Of a stretch of DNA of 64,000 nucleotides, positions 35,649-48,270 are shown in pieces. Position 1 is the first letter of the stretch. Each line of letters starts with the position of its first letter. The stretch comes from Tetrastigma voinierianum (lineage: Eukaryota > Streptophyta > Magnoliopsida > Vitales > Vitaceae), in assembly GCA_016808115.1 (NCBI GenBank), contig JAEQBH010000647.1, forward strand, positions 186,001-250,000, read 5' to 3'. Under the pieces are notes generated by a model. It saw only the letters and a list, made by a program, of their open reading frames with translations. It searched no databases and had not been told where the DNA came from. A program made the translations under genes and the position numbers.

Positions 35649-36619
35649 TGTTAAAAAATCAATAGAAGCAGGCAAACAGAGAACAAATAAAGAAACGTTA
35701 ATGAAAGCTACATTTTGCATAACAAATGGCTGAACTATATCGATTATGACTATGAGCTTGTTTAACGAAACAAGCATAATAAAATGTTAAAGCAATAAGA
35801 TGGAACCTGTTTGCAAAAATCAGGAATGATCAAGTCTTGTGTTGGACACAATATCCTTAAGACAATTTATTGCCCTCGCAGTGGTGCTTCGAGTTCTTGG
35901 CAATTCGTCTCCCAGGATAAAATGATCTCCTAACACAAAAGAAAGCACTTCTTATAGTTGGTTGTCGAACCAGAACTAGTGCAAAACTCGGTCTCTCAAA
36001 ACGAATATGATTTTAACATAAAAATGAATGAAATGAACGAATGCAAAATGAATGATTGTGTGGCCTATATAGACGCTCGCTCATATTTTGTTTGAGTACG
36101 ATCATAAAAGCAGGCTAGGGTCGTGGTTGTTCGTGGTCGGAGAAGACACCCATTCAGTCAAACGGTGCTTTCCTAGTGGTAAGCCAAAAAATTTAAGGAT
36201 ATGTATATATATACACAGCCAACCCCAAACTCAAACCCGAGCCCGGCCCGGGGGCGGCGGCGCGCGCACGTATTTGGTGAACCAAGTATGAGCTAGGTCC
36301 TCCCCTTTCACAAAACTGAGGTGCCCCTTGGGATTCAAACCCAACTACAAGGTATGTGTATATATACCCTTTAAAAGTCTTGATATCCAGATGTGGGACT
36401 TTAGTAGCTTTACAATAAACCTTTATTTATTTTCAAGTGGTGATGTTTGGAGCAATTTATAGTCGCTCCTTAATGGTTTTGGCTTGACTCGATATATGTC
36501 TTCGTCTCATGGAGGAGAACGCATTCCCATGTAGACCCACTAAAAGGAGTTTGTGGGACCCATTTTAATTTTAGCTCAAAGATAGCTAATTTATTATGCT
36601 TAAACCCATTTTTCCAACA
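35649..36619 (-). repeat. 5' LTR of copia element
   Basis: 971 bp, partner of 29847-30842. Minus TGTTGGAAAAATGGG to TTTTTTAACA. Shared landmark GCAGTGGTGCTTCGAGTTC at about 35880. Confidence 0.92.
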
Positions 36620-36910
36620 CTACCAACACCAGCTACTAGCTATCAGCTAAACTAAACATGACCTACATCTTCAAACTCATTTTATTTATTTTAACTCAAC
36701 AATATGAAAATTATTTATTTTAACTCATCAATATGAAAATTAAACGATCTAAAAATATGTAAATTTTTAACTAATTTTAATTATATTTAATCATAGTTTA
36801 AAATATTCGTAGAAAAACCAAATATAAGAATTATTTGTCTTAACATTTTTTTCTTTTGTTGATACTTTCCAGAACCAAACAGTATGTAATAGTTTGTATA
36901 TTGGGAAAAA

Positions 36911-37235
36911 AGTGTTAGATTGTGTTTGGTTCCTAGAAAGTACTAATGGAAGAAAAAAATATATTAAATAAAATGATTTTATCATGTTTTGTTGTTTAAT
37001 GAAATTTTTCAAAGAAAATCAAACATTTAAAAACTTACAAAATTTTAAATTATTTAATCTTTATATTGATGAGTTAAAATAAATCAAATCTGTCTGAAGA
37101 GTAAGTAAAAATAATATGTAAAATTTTACTATTTTTTATTTTCATTCACATTTTCTTTCCTTCCACTCTCCTTCTATTTTTTCTTTCCCTTGCAATTTTT
37201 TTAGCATTTCTATGAACCAAACATAGCCTCAATAC
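36911..37235. mobile_element. MITE with TGTTTGGTTC termini
   Basis: An inverted pair: 36919-36945 (ATTGTGTTTGGTTCCTAGAAAG) against the complement of 37203-37231 (CTATGTTTGGTTCATAGAAATG). About 320 bp, AT-rich, non-coding. 'Tgtttggttc' ends are typical of plant MITEs. Its right end is duplicated at about 37885-37910, and a hAT MITE is inserted at its edge. Confidence 0.55.
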
Positions 37236-37757
37236 TAGGGGTGCTAATGAGACGAGACAACTAGCGAACTACTTGAACTCGACTTAGTCAAAACTCGACT
37301 CGATTGAACTCGACTCGAGTTCAAGCTCGATTGAAATGTGCGAGGTCGGTCGGACAACTGTAACCGACTCAAAAAAACTAAGAAACTTCGAATTTTTTGT
37401 ATATAAAATTTTAATTTTTTTTTAAAATTTATATCTCTACTTTAGGGGATGACATAAATAATATATCTCTACTTACGATTTTGTGAATTTTAATTTTAAT
37501 TTTTTAATCTTGTTTTGGTTCAATCCCTTTCACTTTTCCATCCCATATTGTGTATTTGAGATGTCAAAAGGGATGGGCAATTAGGTAAAAATCAAGAAAG
37601 TTTGGGGCAAAGTCGAGTTCTAGTTCGAGTTCGAGGTCGAGTCAAGTTCGAGCCGAGTTTGAGCTAGAGTTCGAGTTTTGCGTTTTTGAGTTCGATTCGA
37701 GCTTCAATTTTCAAGCTCACGAGTTTTCGAGCTCGACTCGCATCATTAGCACGACTA
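37236..37757. mobile_element. 522-bp non-autonomous hAT element
   Basis: Terminal inverted repeats TAGGGGTGCTAATGA (left) and TAGTCGTGCTAATGA (complement of right). The 8-bp flanks CTCAATAC (37228-37235) and CTCAGTAC (37758-37765) differ at one base, the target-duplication length of hAT elements. Inside are many GAGTTCGAGCTCGA-type words near both ends and an AT-rich core; no coding capacity. Confidence 0.85.
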
Positions 37758-37974
37758 CTCAGTACTCCTTTTTCTCAAACCCTAAGTGAAGAAAATCGTC
37801 TATAGCACAATGTGCTAACCCACATGAAACACCTTTTTGTAGGTATAGCATATGCGTGTCCAAAAAGCCCTTACATTTTTCTTAGCAATTTTCGTGAACC
37901 AAACATAGCCTTATTCTTTGGATACTCTTTTTTTCCAAAGCCTAACGAAGCAAATTGTCTATGGTGCTAATCCA
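37758..37974. repeat. Direct duplication flanking the hAT MITE
   Basis: 37760-37860 and 37918-37990 repeat each other (TACTC, then TTTTTC..AAACCCTAA/AAAGCCTAA, GTCTATAG..GTGCTAA, CCACATGAAACA/CCACATCGAACA). The preceding GAACCAAACATAGCC word is also duplicated (37213 and 37891). The right unit has no hAT element, so it serves as an empty-site comparison. Confidence 0.6.
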
Positions 37975-39832
37975 CATCGAACATCTTTATTATAAGTGTA
38001 TTCCTTACCCAAATCACTCCGAAACATTTGATAACAATATAATATTGTTAGGTTTTTACAAGAGCACGAAAGGATTTGTATATCTCAAAGAACTCAAAAC
38101 GATGTGTCATCAAATAAATCCAACAAAAACGAGTATGATCATCAATAAAAGAAACATAATATCGAGACGCTCCTTTTGTGGGAACATGAGAAGACCCCCA
38201 TAGATTAGAATGAATCATATCAAATGGAAAAAAAGAGACATAAACACTTAAAGTAAAAGGTAAAGCTAAAAATTTTAGTAGTTTTATTCACTACAATCAG
38301 AAACATCATGAGTTTGTAACTTTCCTAAAGCCCCCATGGATGCTAAAATTTTCAAACAAGAAGACGAAACATGACCAAGGCGAGAATGTCATAAATAAAA
38401 ACTAGAAGATGAAGGACTCAAATGAAATGACAAATCAAAAATAGCAACGCTAGCAGTAGCTAAAACTTTTAACTCATCCAAAACATGTAATCCCCCCTTC
38501 CTATGGCTTGTCCTAAACAACTTCTAAGACTGCAAATCTTGCACAAAACAATAAGAAAATGTGACTAAATTTCTAGAATCACACAGTTGACCAATATAAG
38601 AAAAATTCAATGTGAGTTTAAAAATATGATAAATATTAAAGAGAGATAGATTAGAGGTAACAACATAACCAACACCAGCTAAAGGCATAGGAGTGCCATC
38701 AACAATCATAGTAGGAATAAAAGACGAATGAGACATAAAAGCAAAACAAGAAGAATCTAAAGACATATGATGAAAAACACTAGAGTCCGGTAATCCATAA
38801 GATAGAAGACCTACACACCAAGAACTGTTTAACCCGAACTACTAAGAAGAGGCAAGACATAACTTGTACTATAAGGAGAAAAATTTGAAACTATTTGCAG
38901 CCGCTTCTTCTCAAGGCACGAGGATTATGAAAAACTCATGTGGCTATCGTCAGAGTATCAAACCTGTGGTGGTCTCCAGCCCAAGGTGTGCTGCAGCCTT
39001 TGAGATGGTCTATTAGAAGCATTGGACTGTATCTTAGTTTCCAAGCCCAAGCTTCGAGATTGTTAGTTTGAATGGGATTTTGGCTTCAACTTGTGACATT
39101 GAGCCTTCCAACGTCCTTCCGCCACAAAAATTGCACCTATCAAGGCAACCTCTTTGTGTAAGTCCTCTATTATAATTAAAGGGCGCTTGAAGGTATCACA
39201 ACATAGAAGGATTTGGAGCATAAGGAATTCCTTTTTCAAAATGTGACTTAAGGCTTATTTCTTCGGCCAATAACTCGCTAACAACTGAGTCAATAAATGG
39301 AAATGAGAACGATACAAAATTGAACCCCTAATTCCTTCAAAATCACTACGAAGAGCCATAAAAAACTGGAGTAATCTTTACTCTTCTCTACAAGCAATTT
39401 ATGCACCACATGCCTTTAATTCATTCGATTCCATAAGAGCTAATTTATCCCAATGATTTTTCATAACGGAATAAAACTCATGAATGCTCATATTCCTTTG
39501 TTGAAGAAGAATACGTGTGTCAATCTCCAACTAATACTGCTTTACAAAATTTGATTTAGTGTATAACCTCTGTAGATGATACCAAATCTCTTTTGTCGTC
39601 TTATAATTTGCCAATTGTGTACATATTGAATGCTCAGTAGAACTTCCCACGTATCCAACTCAGCAACATTATTCTCATTAGTACTTTTAGGTTTTACACA
39701 AGTTCCAATAACATATCCTAATTTTTTTTTTCCTTTAAGAAAGTTTCTCATCACATAACTCCAATACAAATAATTCTTTTCATCCAACCTGACACTTACA
39801 GATTGAAGTGAATCATCTCTTTCAGTAGCCAT
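37975..39832 (-). pseudogene. Ale-like Ty1/copia gag, protease and integrase
   Basis: Gag starts at 39832: MATERDDSLQSVSVRLDEKN, WSYVMRNFLKGKKKLG. Protease region near 38790: YGLPDSSVFHHMSLDSS, in which the usual D-S-G-A reads D-S-S-V, then GTPMPLAGVGYVV. GAG-pre-integrase HSRLGHVSSSCLKIL near 38390. Integrase MIHSNLWGSSHVPTKGASR and YYVSFIDDHTRFCWIYL near 38220-38110, ending around 37975 at a MITE/duplication boundary. The second half of pol is missing. Confidence 0.85.
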
Positions 39833-40062
39833 AATCAAGAAACAAAATAAATAAGGGCAAACGAAATACCATATTGTAGAGAGAGAAACAATTGCAAAAG
39901 AAACAAATCCAACGCTAAAAAATGCACAAACAACTTCGAAGATCGAAATCCCCGAAACACCAATTATATGATCACACAAAAATTGTACAATCACTCCAAA
40001 AAAAAAAGTAGAAGAATTATCAAAAGTTGTGTTTGAGATTAAATTTCTTCCCACGAAGTCTT

Positions 40063-40074
40063 ACTCTGATACCA
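40063..40074 (-). other. Primer-binding site of Ale-like copia
   Basis: Minus TGGTATCAGAGT, complementary to initiator tRNA-Met. Confidence 0.88.
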
Positions 40075-40076
40075 TA

Positions 40077-40168
40077 TTAAAATTAGGAAATTTGGGAACA
40101 AGAGAAAATTGAAAGTCTTATTCCAATGAGTTAATTGATCAAAATTACATAACAAAAGTCTTTATATG
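40077..40168 (-). repeat. Truncated 5' LTR of Ale-like copia
   Basis: Only about 92 bp remain between the PBS and the start of another LTR at 40169. Minus end reads TAATA before the PBS. The missing outer part implies truncation by the neighbouring insertion. Confidence 0.5.
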
Positions 40169-42130
40169 TGTAATACCCCAAATTATACCCTGATAATTTT
40201 ATAACATGTTTAGGGTATAATAAAAATAAATGTATATTTTTCGGAATAAAATAATGCTAAAAATAAAATAAACAAAAACCCTAATTATCATACAAAGTCA
40301 AGGTAAATTGATAAATTGCCACCAAGGACCAAATTAGACATAAGAAGAAAAGATTGTATGCCAAAGTAGGATTTTGATAAGTTAAATTGAGAATAATAGA
40401 GAGATGAAGGACCTAAATGCAAAAATGAGAAAATAATTCAAATATGTGAAAAGGCCTAACATGGCCTTATCTTAAAGCTAAAAATATTTTTTGGTCTTTG
40501 GGGATAGGGCAAAAAAAAAAACGGATAAGGGAGAAGAGAAGAGAAGGAGAAGAAGAAGAAGAAAAGAAGAGAAGGAAATAGGCTGAAGAAAAGAAGGAGA
40601 CAAGAAATCAAGGTATGGAACTCAGATGGAATTGTTTGTATGGATTTTGCATGGATATGCATAGGGATACTTGTTTTAGACGTGCTTGGGAAATTTCACC
40701 TATTTTTGTGTAGAATATTTGTTTGAATGGTTGTTTGGTTTGGTTGTATCCTCAATGAGGAAAATTTGTGATAGAGAAATGTTGGGTTTTAGAGTTGTCG
40801 CTCGCTTTTTTTAAACCCATGTTTTTGTTTTGGCTATAACTTGGTCATCACTCATCCAAATTGAGTGATTAAAATTTCTGGGTAAACTAGACTTCTAAAA
40901 GAACAAATCTCCATGAAATAGGTGTATGCAAATTGACCTCAGTGGTACCTTAAAATTGGCCAAAGTGAAGCTCATTTCAGTCAATCGTTCAATTTCAGAC
41001 ATAATTTTGGATTTGAGCGCTTTTTGGTATTTAGGCCATGTTAAGTTTCACTCATCCAAATTGCATTCAAATTCTGCAAACTAGACTTTAGGAGAACAAA
41101 TATTCCTTAAATAAAATATATCCAAATTTGATCCCATTGATCTAGAAAATTTTGGGTCAAAGTATGACAATTCGGGCCCCCGAATCCGGTTCCTCAATAC
41201 CTCCCCCGAACTTTGAGTAATTCGGTTGTTTAAACCATAACTTGAGTTATACCGTCCAATGAGGGGTGATTCAAATTTCTATACAAACTGACATCTAGGG
41301 AGAACAACTTTCATGTGAAGAAAGTAGGGTCAAATTATATTCCTCAATAAGCTCGGTGAGGTGTGTATTTTTGCAGGTGGGCTATAGATCACATCTGATA
41401 TTCTCACTGCGAAATTCGGTCCAGAGGTGAATCGAATTTGCTTTAGGGACTCAGATCCCCAAATCGAACTAATTGACTGGATGATGTCACATGGTAGCAG
41501 ACAGGCATTGTTAGGGGAAGATCATTTTCAACAATCTCGCCATTATCACGTAGTCGAAAATGGATTTGGGAGTCGTACGTTAGAACCTTTTCGCAAAATT
41601 GGTTATGGAAAGTGAAATTGTATAAAGGTTATAGAATTGTATTGTAATATGAAATAATGCATCCTAATAATATGATCATGATAACATGTGTTATGAAAGT
41701 TAAAGAGAATACACGTATAATTTTGTTATATGAAAAAAAAATTACAGTTAAATGCTTATAAGAGATTATTTGGTAATTAATATCTCATAAGTACACATGA
41801 TATTATGAGATATCTTTTTCTCATACCTGAAATATTGTTAAGAAAACATAATAAAACTGATTGTCTGTTTATGACCGAGCAGCTGGATAGATATACATGC
41901 CCAGCAGGACAGCGGGCCATTGGCCAAAGATGCAATTCTACAGATATTAAGGTCCCGCTTGGCTCACGACATAGATCCCGCTTGGGATCACATAGCGTAA
42001 TCTGCCTGGTCATACGCATAGAGATCACCGTTCATCACGCAGATAGTACTCTTCTAAAATACACAATTCTTTCCTCGTAGATCCATCAAGGCAGCAAGCA
42101 TGAAACATGTGCCAAACACAAGATATTTAA
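40169..42130 (+). repeat. Gypsy-type LTR, plus orientation
   Basis: Starts TGTAATACCCCAAATT, a common plant gypsy LTR start. Contains a GAGAAGAAGAAG purine tract (40530-40605) followed by three units of about 200 bp marked by TATAACTTG/CCAAATTGAGTGATT words (about 40831, 41036, 41233). Right end unclear; sequence after 41640 is probably its U5 side, and similar text may continue at 46122-46523. No pol attached. Confidence 0.6.
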
Positions 42131-43152
42131 ACAGAGATGTATATATATTAGTTATGACTTGATATGAGAAGTGTGATGCCCCTATTCCGGGGGTCCCGTT
42201 GACAACCCGTCAACCCGTGGAAACCTATGAATATCGGGTATCCCGATATCACACCTACGTTTGTCTCCGCATATTAAGACCTCTTTCGTATGACAGATAA
42301 AAATTTACAAGAGTTTGATGTGCAACTTTACACACTTTACATGCCAAAAATATATTAAATTAGATTATTCCAACATATTTTACAAATGCTTCACAAGTCC
42401 ACAACCCTATTCTTTCTTCTTCTTATCACTACTAGAAGAAGCTGCCGTCAATTTAAAAGGATCCCACGACGAGGTGAGCAGCCCAAAGAGGCAATAATTT
42501 CTACGAGGGTTACTTTCCTCTCTCACTCCTATGCTCATGCACGGCACACCACACATCTAAGTAAAACATGCAAGTTCCTACTCAAATGTCTATATGTCAT
42601 GGATGAGAATGTGACTCACCCATACCCACATCTCAAGTATACGTAAATGAGATGTATATGATATATGACTTGATATGAGAAGTGTGATGCCCCTATTCCG
42701 GGGGTCCCGTTGACAACCCGGTCACCTCGTGAAACCCATAGAATATCGGGTGATCCGATATCACACTCATATTTGTCTCATATATTAAGACTCCTTTCCC
42801 CGAGATAATTTTCGGTGATAAAAAATTTACATAAGAGCTGATGCTAACTCTTATACACTTTTACATGCCAAAATATATTAAAATTAGATTAATCCAATAT
42901 ATTTTACAAATGCTTACAAGTCCACAAACCCATACTCTTCTTACTCACTACTGTAAGAAGCTGTCAGCTTTCTCGTGGTAATTAAAAGGATCCCACACGA
43001 GTGAGCAAAAGCCCAAGAGGTAACACTCTCCTAATGAGGGTTACCTCCCACCCTATGCTCACATGCACGCACACCACAGCCACATCTATGCAAACATGCA
43101 AAAGTTCCTACCAAATGTATGTTATATGCCATGACGAGAACGGACCACCCAT
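42131..43152. repeat. Two-copy direct repeat, about 511 bp
   Basis: 42131-42641 and 42642-43152 match, each running from GAGATGTATAT through TTGATATGAGAAGTG into the LTR end TGATGCCCCTATTCCGGGGG. The repeat includes both the LTR edge and its flank, so it arose after insertion. Confidence 0.85.
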
Positions 43153-46121
43153 ACCACATCTCGTGCCCACCGACTCTCACGACATGCCCAAGCCATAATG
43201 AAAAAAACATCAAGCTTTCAAACAAAGGTTTTATTCTGAAAACAGAATATCACTCGATAAAATTTGTACTCATAAACTTCCGAGGGTGAATTGCTGGATA
43301 ACTCCTCCAACAGGCTACGGGTCTCATCCGAAACAACTGCTGGACAACCAAGGCACCCTTCGAAAAATCTCCTTGGAAATTCTTTTTCACAACCATTTTC
43401 TTTCATGTCATGCAACACACCTATTACCTAGGTTCCCCAAGCAAGAAATGTGCACATGCTATCACAATAATTCCCATGTTGGCCATATTATGATGTATTA
43501 TATTAATACTAGTGGGAATGATAATGAACAAATCAACATGTTATTCATTCAAACATAGCAATAACATAAATTAGCTCACATGGGCTAATACACAAACCGA
43601 TAGTCCATCTTGGAGCTGCCCAACGCATCACCCCAACAACACACAATTTTCATGCCACGAAATGCTTCGCAAACACACAACAAGGTCACCATCTTGACCC
43701 ATCCAACTGAGTACCTCACGGCCCCTTTAAAAACATGAACCATTTTGGTTCCAATCATCCATACAACGTCAACAACTAGAAAACCTAGAAACTTTTAGTT
43801 TCCGCCTAAAACCTCAACCCCACCGCGTCTGGACCGGTGAAACCGGTCAAGGGAAATCCTCTATCCTTCAGTCCCAAGTTTTTGGAACTAAACCTTATGG
43901 CCTCTCATGGCCTCCCATAGACATCCCATGGCCTCATACTCTACCACTACCATAGCTTTGGCAACATGTACCATGCAATGGTCATGGTCACATCCTCGGC
44001 TTATTCACTCACATAACCATGCAACCCGCACTTGGTACAAACATAGATTTTCAGCAAGGCATGATCACCCAATGCCCGTATACAGGCTGATATTTGAAAT
44101 CTTGACTAATGGGCTTTCCATAGAGTCCAAGAACACCCAAAACGGAGTTCGATCATAGAGCCATAGACCTTCACAAGTTGAGGTCATAATGTAGTCAACT
44201 AGCAGCCGAGATGACCAATACGTTTGAGTTTAATCGAACTCCGTCCGAGCTTTGGCTCACACCATCAAGTCTCCAGGATTATGAATTGAATATTGACTCA
44301 ATGGGCTTTCCATGGAGTCCAAGAACACCCAAAATGGCTTCGATCACAGCCGTATGACCTTCCAAAGTTGGAGGTCATATTTAATCAAACCCAGCCGAGT
44401 CAGGACCTACCGGCCGAGCCCGCCTTGAACCGGCTCCACGTTTGACCCAGACAAGCCCACCCAATGCCATCCAGGCACATCGGAATCTTTGACTCAATGG
44501 GCTTTCCATAGAGTCCGCTGAAAACCGTGAAACGGAGTTCACTTAATGTTATGACTTCGTTGGAGGTCACCCGTAGTCGCAACCGTGCACTAAGTCGATT
44601 TCCTTGATTTGCCGTGAGCTGCCCGTGACCCGGCTGTGCTCGGGCCCGACACTCCACTATCCTCCTAATACAGAATACTTTAATGGGGAATCTGACTCAA
44701 TGGGATTTCACATAATCTAAGAACACCCAAACGAGTTCGGACAAAAGAAGCGCTGGTGACTCCTTCCGAATTTGGAGGTCACATCGTAGTCAAACCTACC
44801 AGTCGAATCGAATTGGCCGAGCCGACTGAACTGCCCAGCTGAGATGACCACACGTATCTCACCTACTGCCCTCCGCACAAGCAATATGGGGGTTTTCGGG
44901 ACCTCTGACCCAAATGCCTAGAGTCCAAAAACAAATCAACCATATCCGGATCACAGCTATGCACATCCGCCGAGTCTCTGACAGAGTTTGGTCATCTGAG
45001 CCCACCCCAGCTCTGAGTCGACCCCGGCTGCTGAGTCGACTCTCTAGCCGTAGCTGGGATTCCTTCCATCAGCCACCTCCGGCCAACCCGACTCTAGCAA
45101 ATGATCTCACAGCTGACCTTCTCATGCAAACATCACTACGCAAAGCTGACCTGATGGTGCCGACATCTCGCTATTTAATCTGTCTCATGTAAAAGGACCA
45201 TAACTCTCTTGGTCTACGAGGTCCCGACCGAGAAAATTCAAAAGCCTGAAGATCAAGTTCTCAATAATGTGGACACTATTTACCTGTATGACACACTGCC
45301 AAAATTCTCTTCCTCCCAAAACTAGTCTCAAAGTCTGTTCATGTACTACCACAATGTGGCAGCTTCTCACGTTCAAAATACAAACCAAACCCATTCCCTG
45401 AGGTATGCTGATCAACCCACCACACAACCCTTAGGGTAGAGTAAGTGCAACCAAAAAGTAGAAGAAGACCTACCTCGAGTTTATCGAACTTATTCCGGCC
45501 TCATGCAAGGTTTTTCCTTGCTCAGAGAATGAATCCTTCCTCTTGCTCCGCTGAACTACTGTCCGATCGGGCGAGAAATTTAGAGATATGTGGTTTCCTC
45601 TCTAAAACTCTCTCTCTTTTTCAAATCTGATTTGTCTTTTCCCTTCCTCCCTCGCTCTCTCCCAACCTTCAGTTGGGAGAAGACAGAAACTGCTGGATGT
45701 CCTCACTTGCCACTTCTGTCCACCCTGAAGGCCCTGATTGTCCTTATCACCTCATATCCATCTACCTCTGATTACCCTTTTATCACCTTATCCACTGAAT
45801 GGATTTCCTCCAATCATGTGTTGCCACATGTCCATGTGTAACCCACACCTCGTGCCTTCAAGTTTGATCATCAGCACTCCACACACACACTGAACACCAA
45901 AATGCTCTGCGTTCTCACTATGCCTCGTTGCCTCGTGTTCGCAAACATTGTCCTCGCATCTAAACGAAATTATCGTCGTAGCTAGATTTTGCAAGACGAT
46001 TTCAACGGTGAAGGCCGTTTCATCATCTAAGATCTAGAAAAATTCCAAATTTTTACCGAAATTACCATTTTTCTCTTTTTCATAAAATTAGATTTCTCTT
46101 GTTTTCAATAAGTAGGTTACA
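42685..46121 (-). repeat. Solo LTR of the Tekay/Del-like family, long form
   Basis: Runs from TGATGCCCC (42685) to GGTTACA (46121), matching the ends of the 14151-24276 LTRs (TGATGCCCC, GGTTTTACA) and internal words such as ATCTAGAAAAATTCC near the right end. At 3.4 kb it is longer than the 2.7-kb relatives, partly because of a tandem expansion of about 200 bp (44103-45010). No internal region is attached. Confidence 0.7.
44103..45010. repeat. About 200-bp tandem repeat inside LTR
   Basis: Five degenerate units begin with TGACTCAATGGGCTTTCC-like words at about 44103, 44293, 44490, 44692 and 44906. Each continues with GAGTCCAAGAACACCC and a GGAGGTCA segment. Spacing 190-214 bp. Confidence 0.85.
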
Positions 46122-47944
46122 AGATCATATAAAGTGATAGTATATGTCATGCAATCGTCAAATAAAAAGTGATTATCACCAAAGCATATGAAAAATGGAT
46201 AAGTATATATAAATGGTATATTTTGTCATAAGTATATGTTATCTATAGGAGATGATCCCACAGGGGTCGCTCTCGCCCATGAGTATTATGCCCACTAAGT
46301 TATGTTTGAAGTACACGGGTGTTTCATCCGTACGTAAGAGGAAACCATGACGTGACAATCCCGCATCAACAATCAAAGTCGTAACACATCACCAGGCACC
46401 CAATGGTGCCATCATTTGGCCTACATATGTATTTTGTTTTCAGAAGCGATATAATATTATTGTAAATGTTAGAACACTTCCATATGGATTTACAGAGTTT
46501 TGTAATTCACTGCTATAGTATATATTACAAGCAAGGAACAAAATATCGGTAATTACGGATATATCGGGTATTGGATTTACGAACAGCCTAAATATCGGAA
46601 AATATCGGTGATATTTTGAGCCAAAAATATCTGGTAATGCAAAATTAAATAAAAATACTTTGAAATTCATGGAAATACTTTGTTGAACTATAAAAAGGGC
46701 AGCATAAATAAGCAAATATGGTTAATTTGTTGAAGACATATTCATTATAAATTTATCGAGAAATTACATCATAATAGTCATTTAAACCAAATGAAGACCT
46801 GTGGTTCCACACATTATTTTGACGAAGGGATCCCATCTTGATGAAGACAATGTCTCGATACCAAGAGATGGTGTTCCGATAATAAGCTGGGATTTCTGTA
46901 ATCTCGAACACATGTCATGCATAAATCGAAGTGACTCTCACCCATACAACCTTCTCCGTGATAGAAAATTCGGTCGACCTAACATGTCGCTTGAAATCAT
47001 TCTTGCATTTGATATGGTGCTGGAATGACATTTGTAGATCTTTGAGGGATAGTTAACTATCTTATATTTTTCACCAATAGAACCTAAAGGATGTGAAAGG
47101 CTGACCATAACTCACTGTATAAGGGGAGGAAAATATGTTGCCCCTATTCGATGAATCACTAAATTGAGTTCCAATTACTCATGATTCAAACCTGCCTAAA
47201 AACGAATCCTCATTATATGGTGTCATCCTTCGCTTGTTCACCTCATATGGCTTTCCACGGCTCCAATGACCGGACCTCGCCTCCTAAACCCGGCGGGTTC
47301 ATCTTGTGTAGCACAAAGAAATCATCTTCACACCATGAATACACCTCACGGATATTGTGTCACACCCTCACCCCTACTGAGCGGCAGTGTGCCGCCACCC
47401 CACGTGGTAAAACCCCAAATTACATTTCCAACGACCAGAGAATCCCGCGGAAGCCAAGCCGTGTTGCTTGCCGAAAAACCCCGGTGATAAAAATCCTTTT
47501 TCTTTTCTTTTCTAAAACTTGTGATTTTTATAAAAATTTCGATTGTAAAGATAATACCACATGTACAAAGATATGTTCCAAAATCCTCAGAAACACAATT
47601 TACACTTTTCAAAGACATGGCAACCAACACACTTTTCAAAGAGCCTCGTGCTCATCACATTTTCTCACAAAACAAGACATATATGTTTCAACTCAGATAA
47701 ATTCAAAGTATTTCCTACAAAGTTAGTTAATACAAAGACTATACTAGGAAGTCGTGAGAGAGTCCCAACATGGTCCTAGTGTCCTGGGCAAGTGATCGGT
47801 ACCTAGAATATAGTAGAATATAGTTTTAAAACAGGAAAATAATGAGCTAAACGAGCTCAGTGAGTGTATGCTTTGAAATACTTGCTTTTTCTGTAAAATG
47901 TCTCAAAACTGTAAAACTATCCTTTACAAAACATTTTCCAAAAT

Positions 47945-48270
47945 CCTTGCTTGCTTGCTATAAAAGTTTCTAAAACTTTTCATCATATGCTTGCTTGCTT
48001 TGCTTTAAAAGTTTCGTAAAACTTTTCATCATATGCATGCTTGCTTTGCTATAAAAGTTACATAAAACTTTTCATTATATGCTTGCCTTGCTTTGCTTTG
48101 TGGTTTAAAATTTCATGCTATGCTTGCAGCACTTTGCTTTGAGAGTTTTATAAAACTTTTCATACTATGCTTGCTTGCTTGCTTTAAAAGTTTCTAAAAC
48201 TTTTCATTAAACTACTTGCTTGCTTGCTTTGAAAGCTTCTAAAAACTTTTCATAATATGATTGCTTGCTT
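47945..48270. repeat. Tandem array A: GCTTGCTTGC plus AAAAGTTT/AAACTTTT hairpins
   Basis: About seven units of 45-58 bp. Each has GCTTGCTTG, then AAAAGTTT, a 1-5 base loop, AAACTTTT, then CATCATATG or variants. The two arms are perfect complements in most units, giving a small hairpin per unit. Confidence 0.9.

Larger units (their letters stand above)
29847..36619 (-). mobile_element. Complete Ty1/copia retrotransposon with TSD CTACC
   Basis: 6,773 bp on minus: 5' LTR 35649-36619, gag, protease, integrase, RT, RNase H, PPT, 3' LTR 29847-30842. Identical CTACC flanks both ends (29842-29846 and 36620-36624). LTR identity is visible over most of the length. ORFs carry several stops and frameshifts but nearly every domain is traceable. 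No initiator-Met PBS is seen next to the 5' LTR, where the sequence reads CTCTTAAGACAATTTAC. Confidence 0.93.

Noticed and set aside
46801..47028. 75-codon plus-strand frame with no LTR overlap
   Set aside because: No recognisable domain, inside the hAT element near its left end; not enough to call a gene.
47181..47726. 181-codon plus-strand frame
   Set aside because: Crosses the LTR start at 47358, has no domain and sits in non-coding hAT/LTR sequence.
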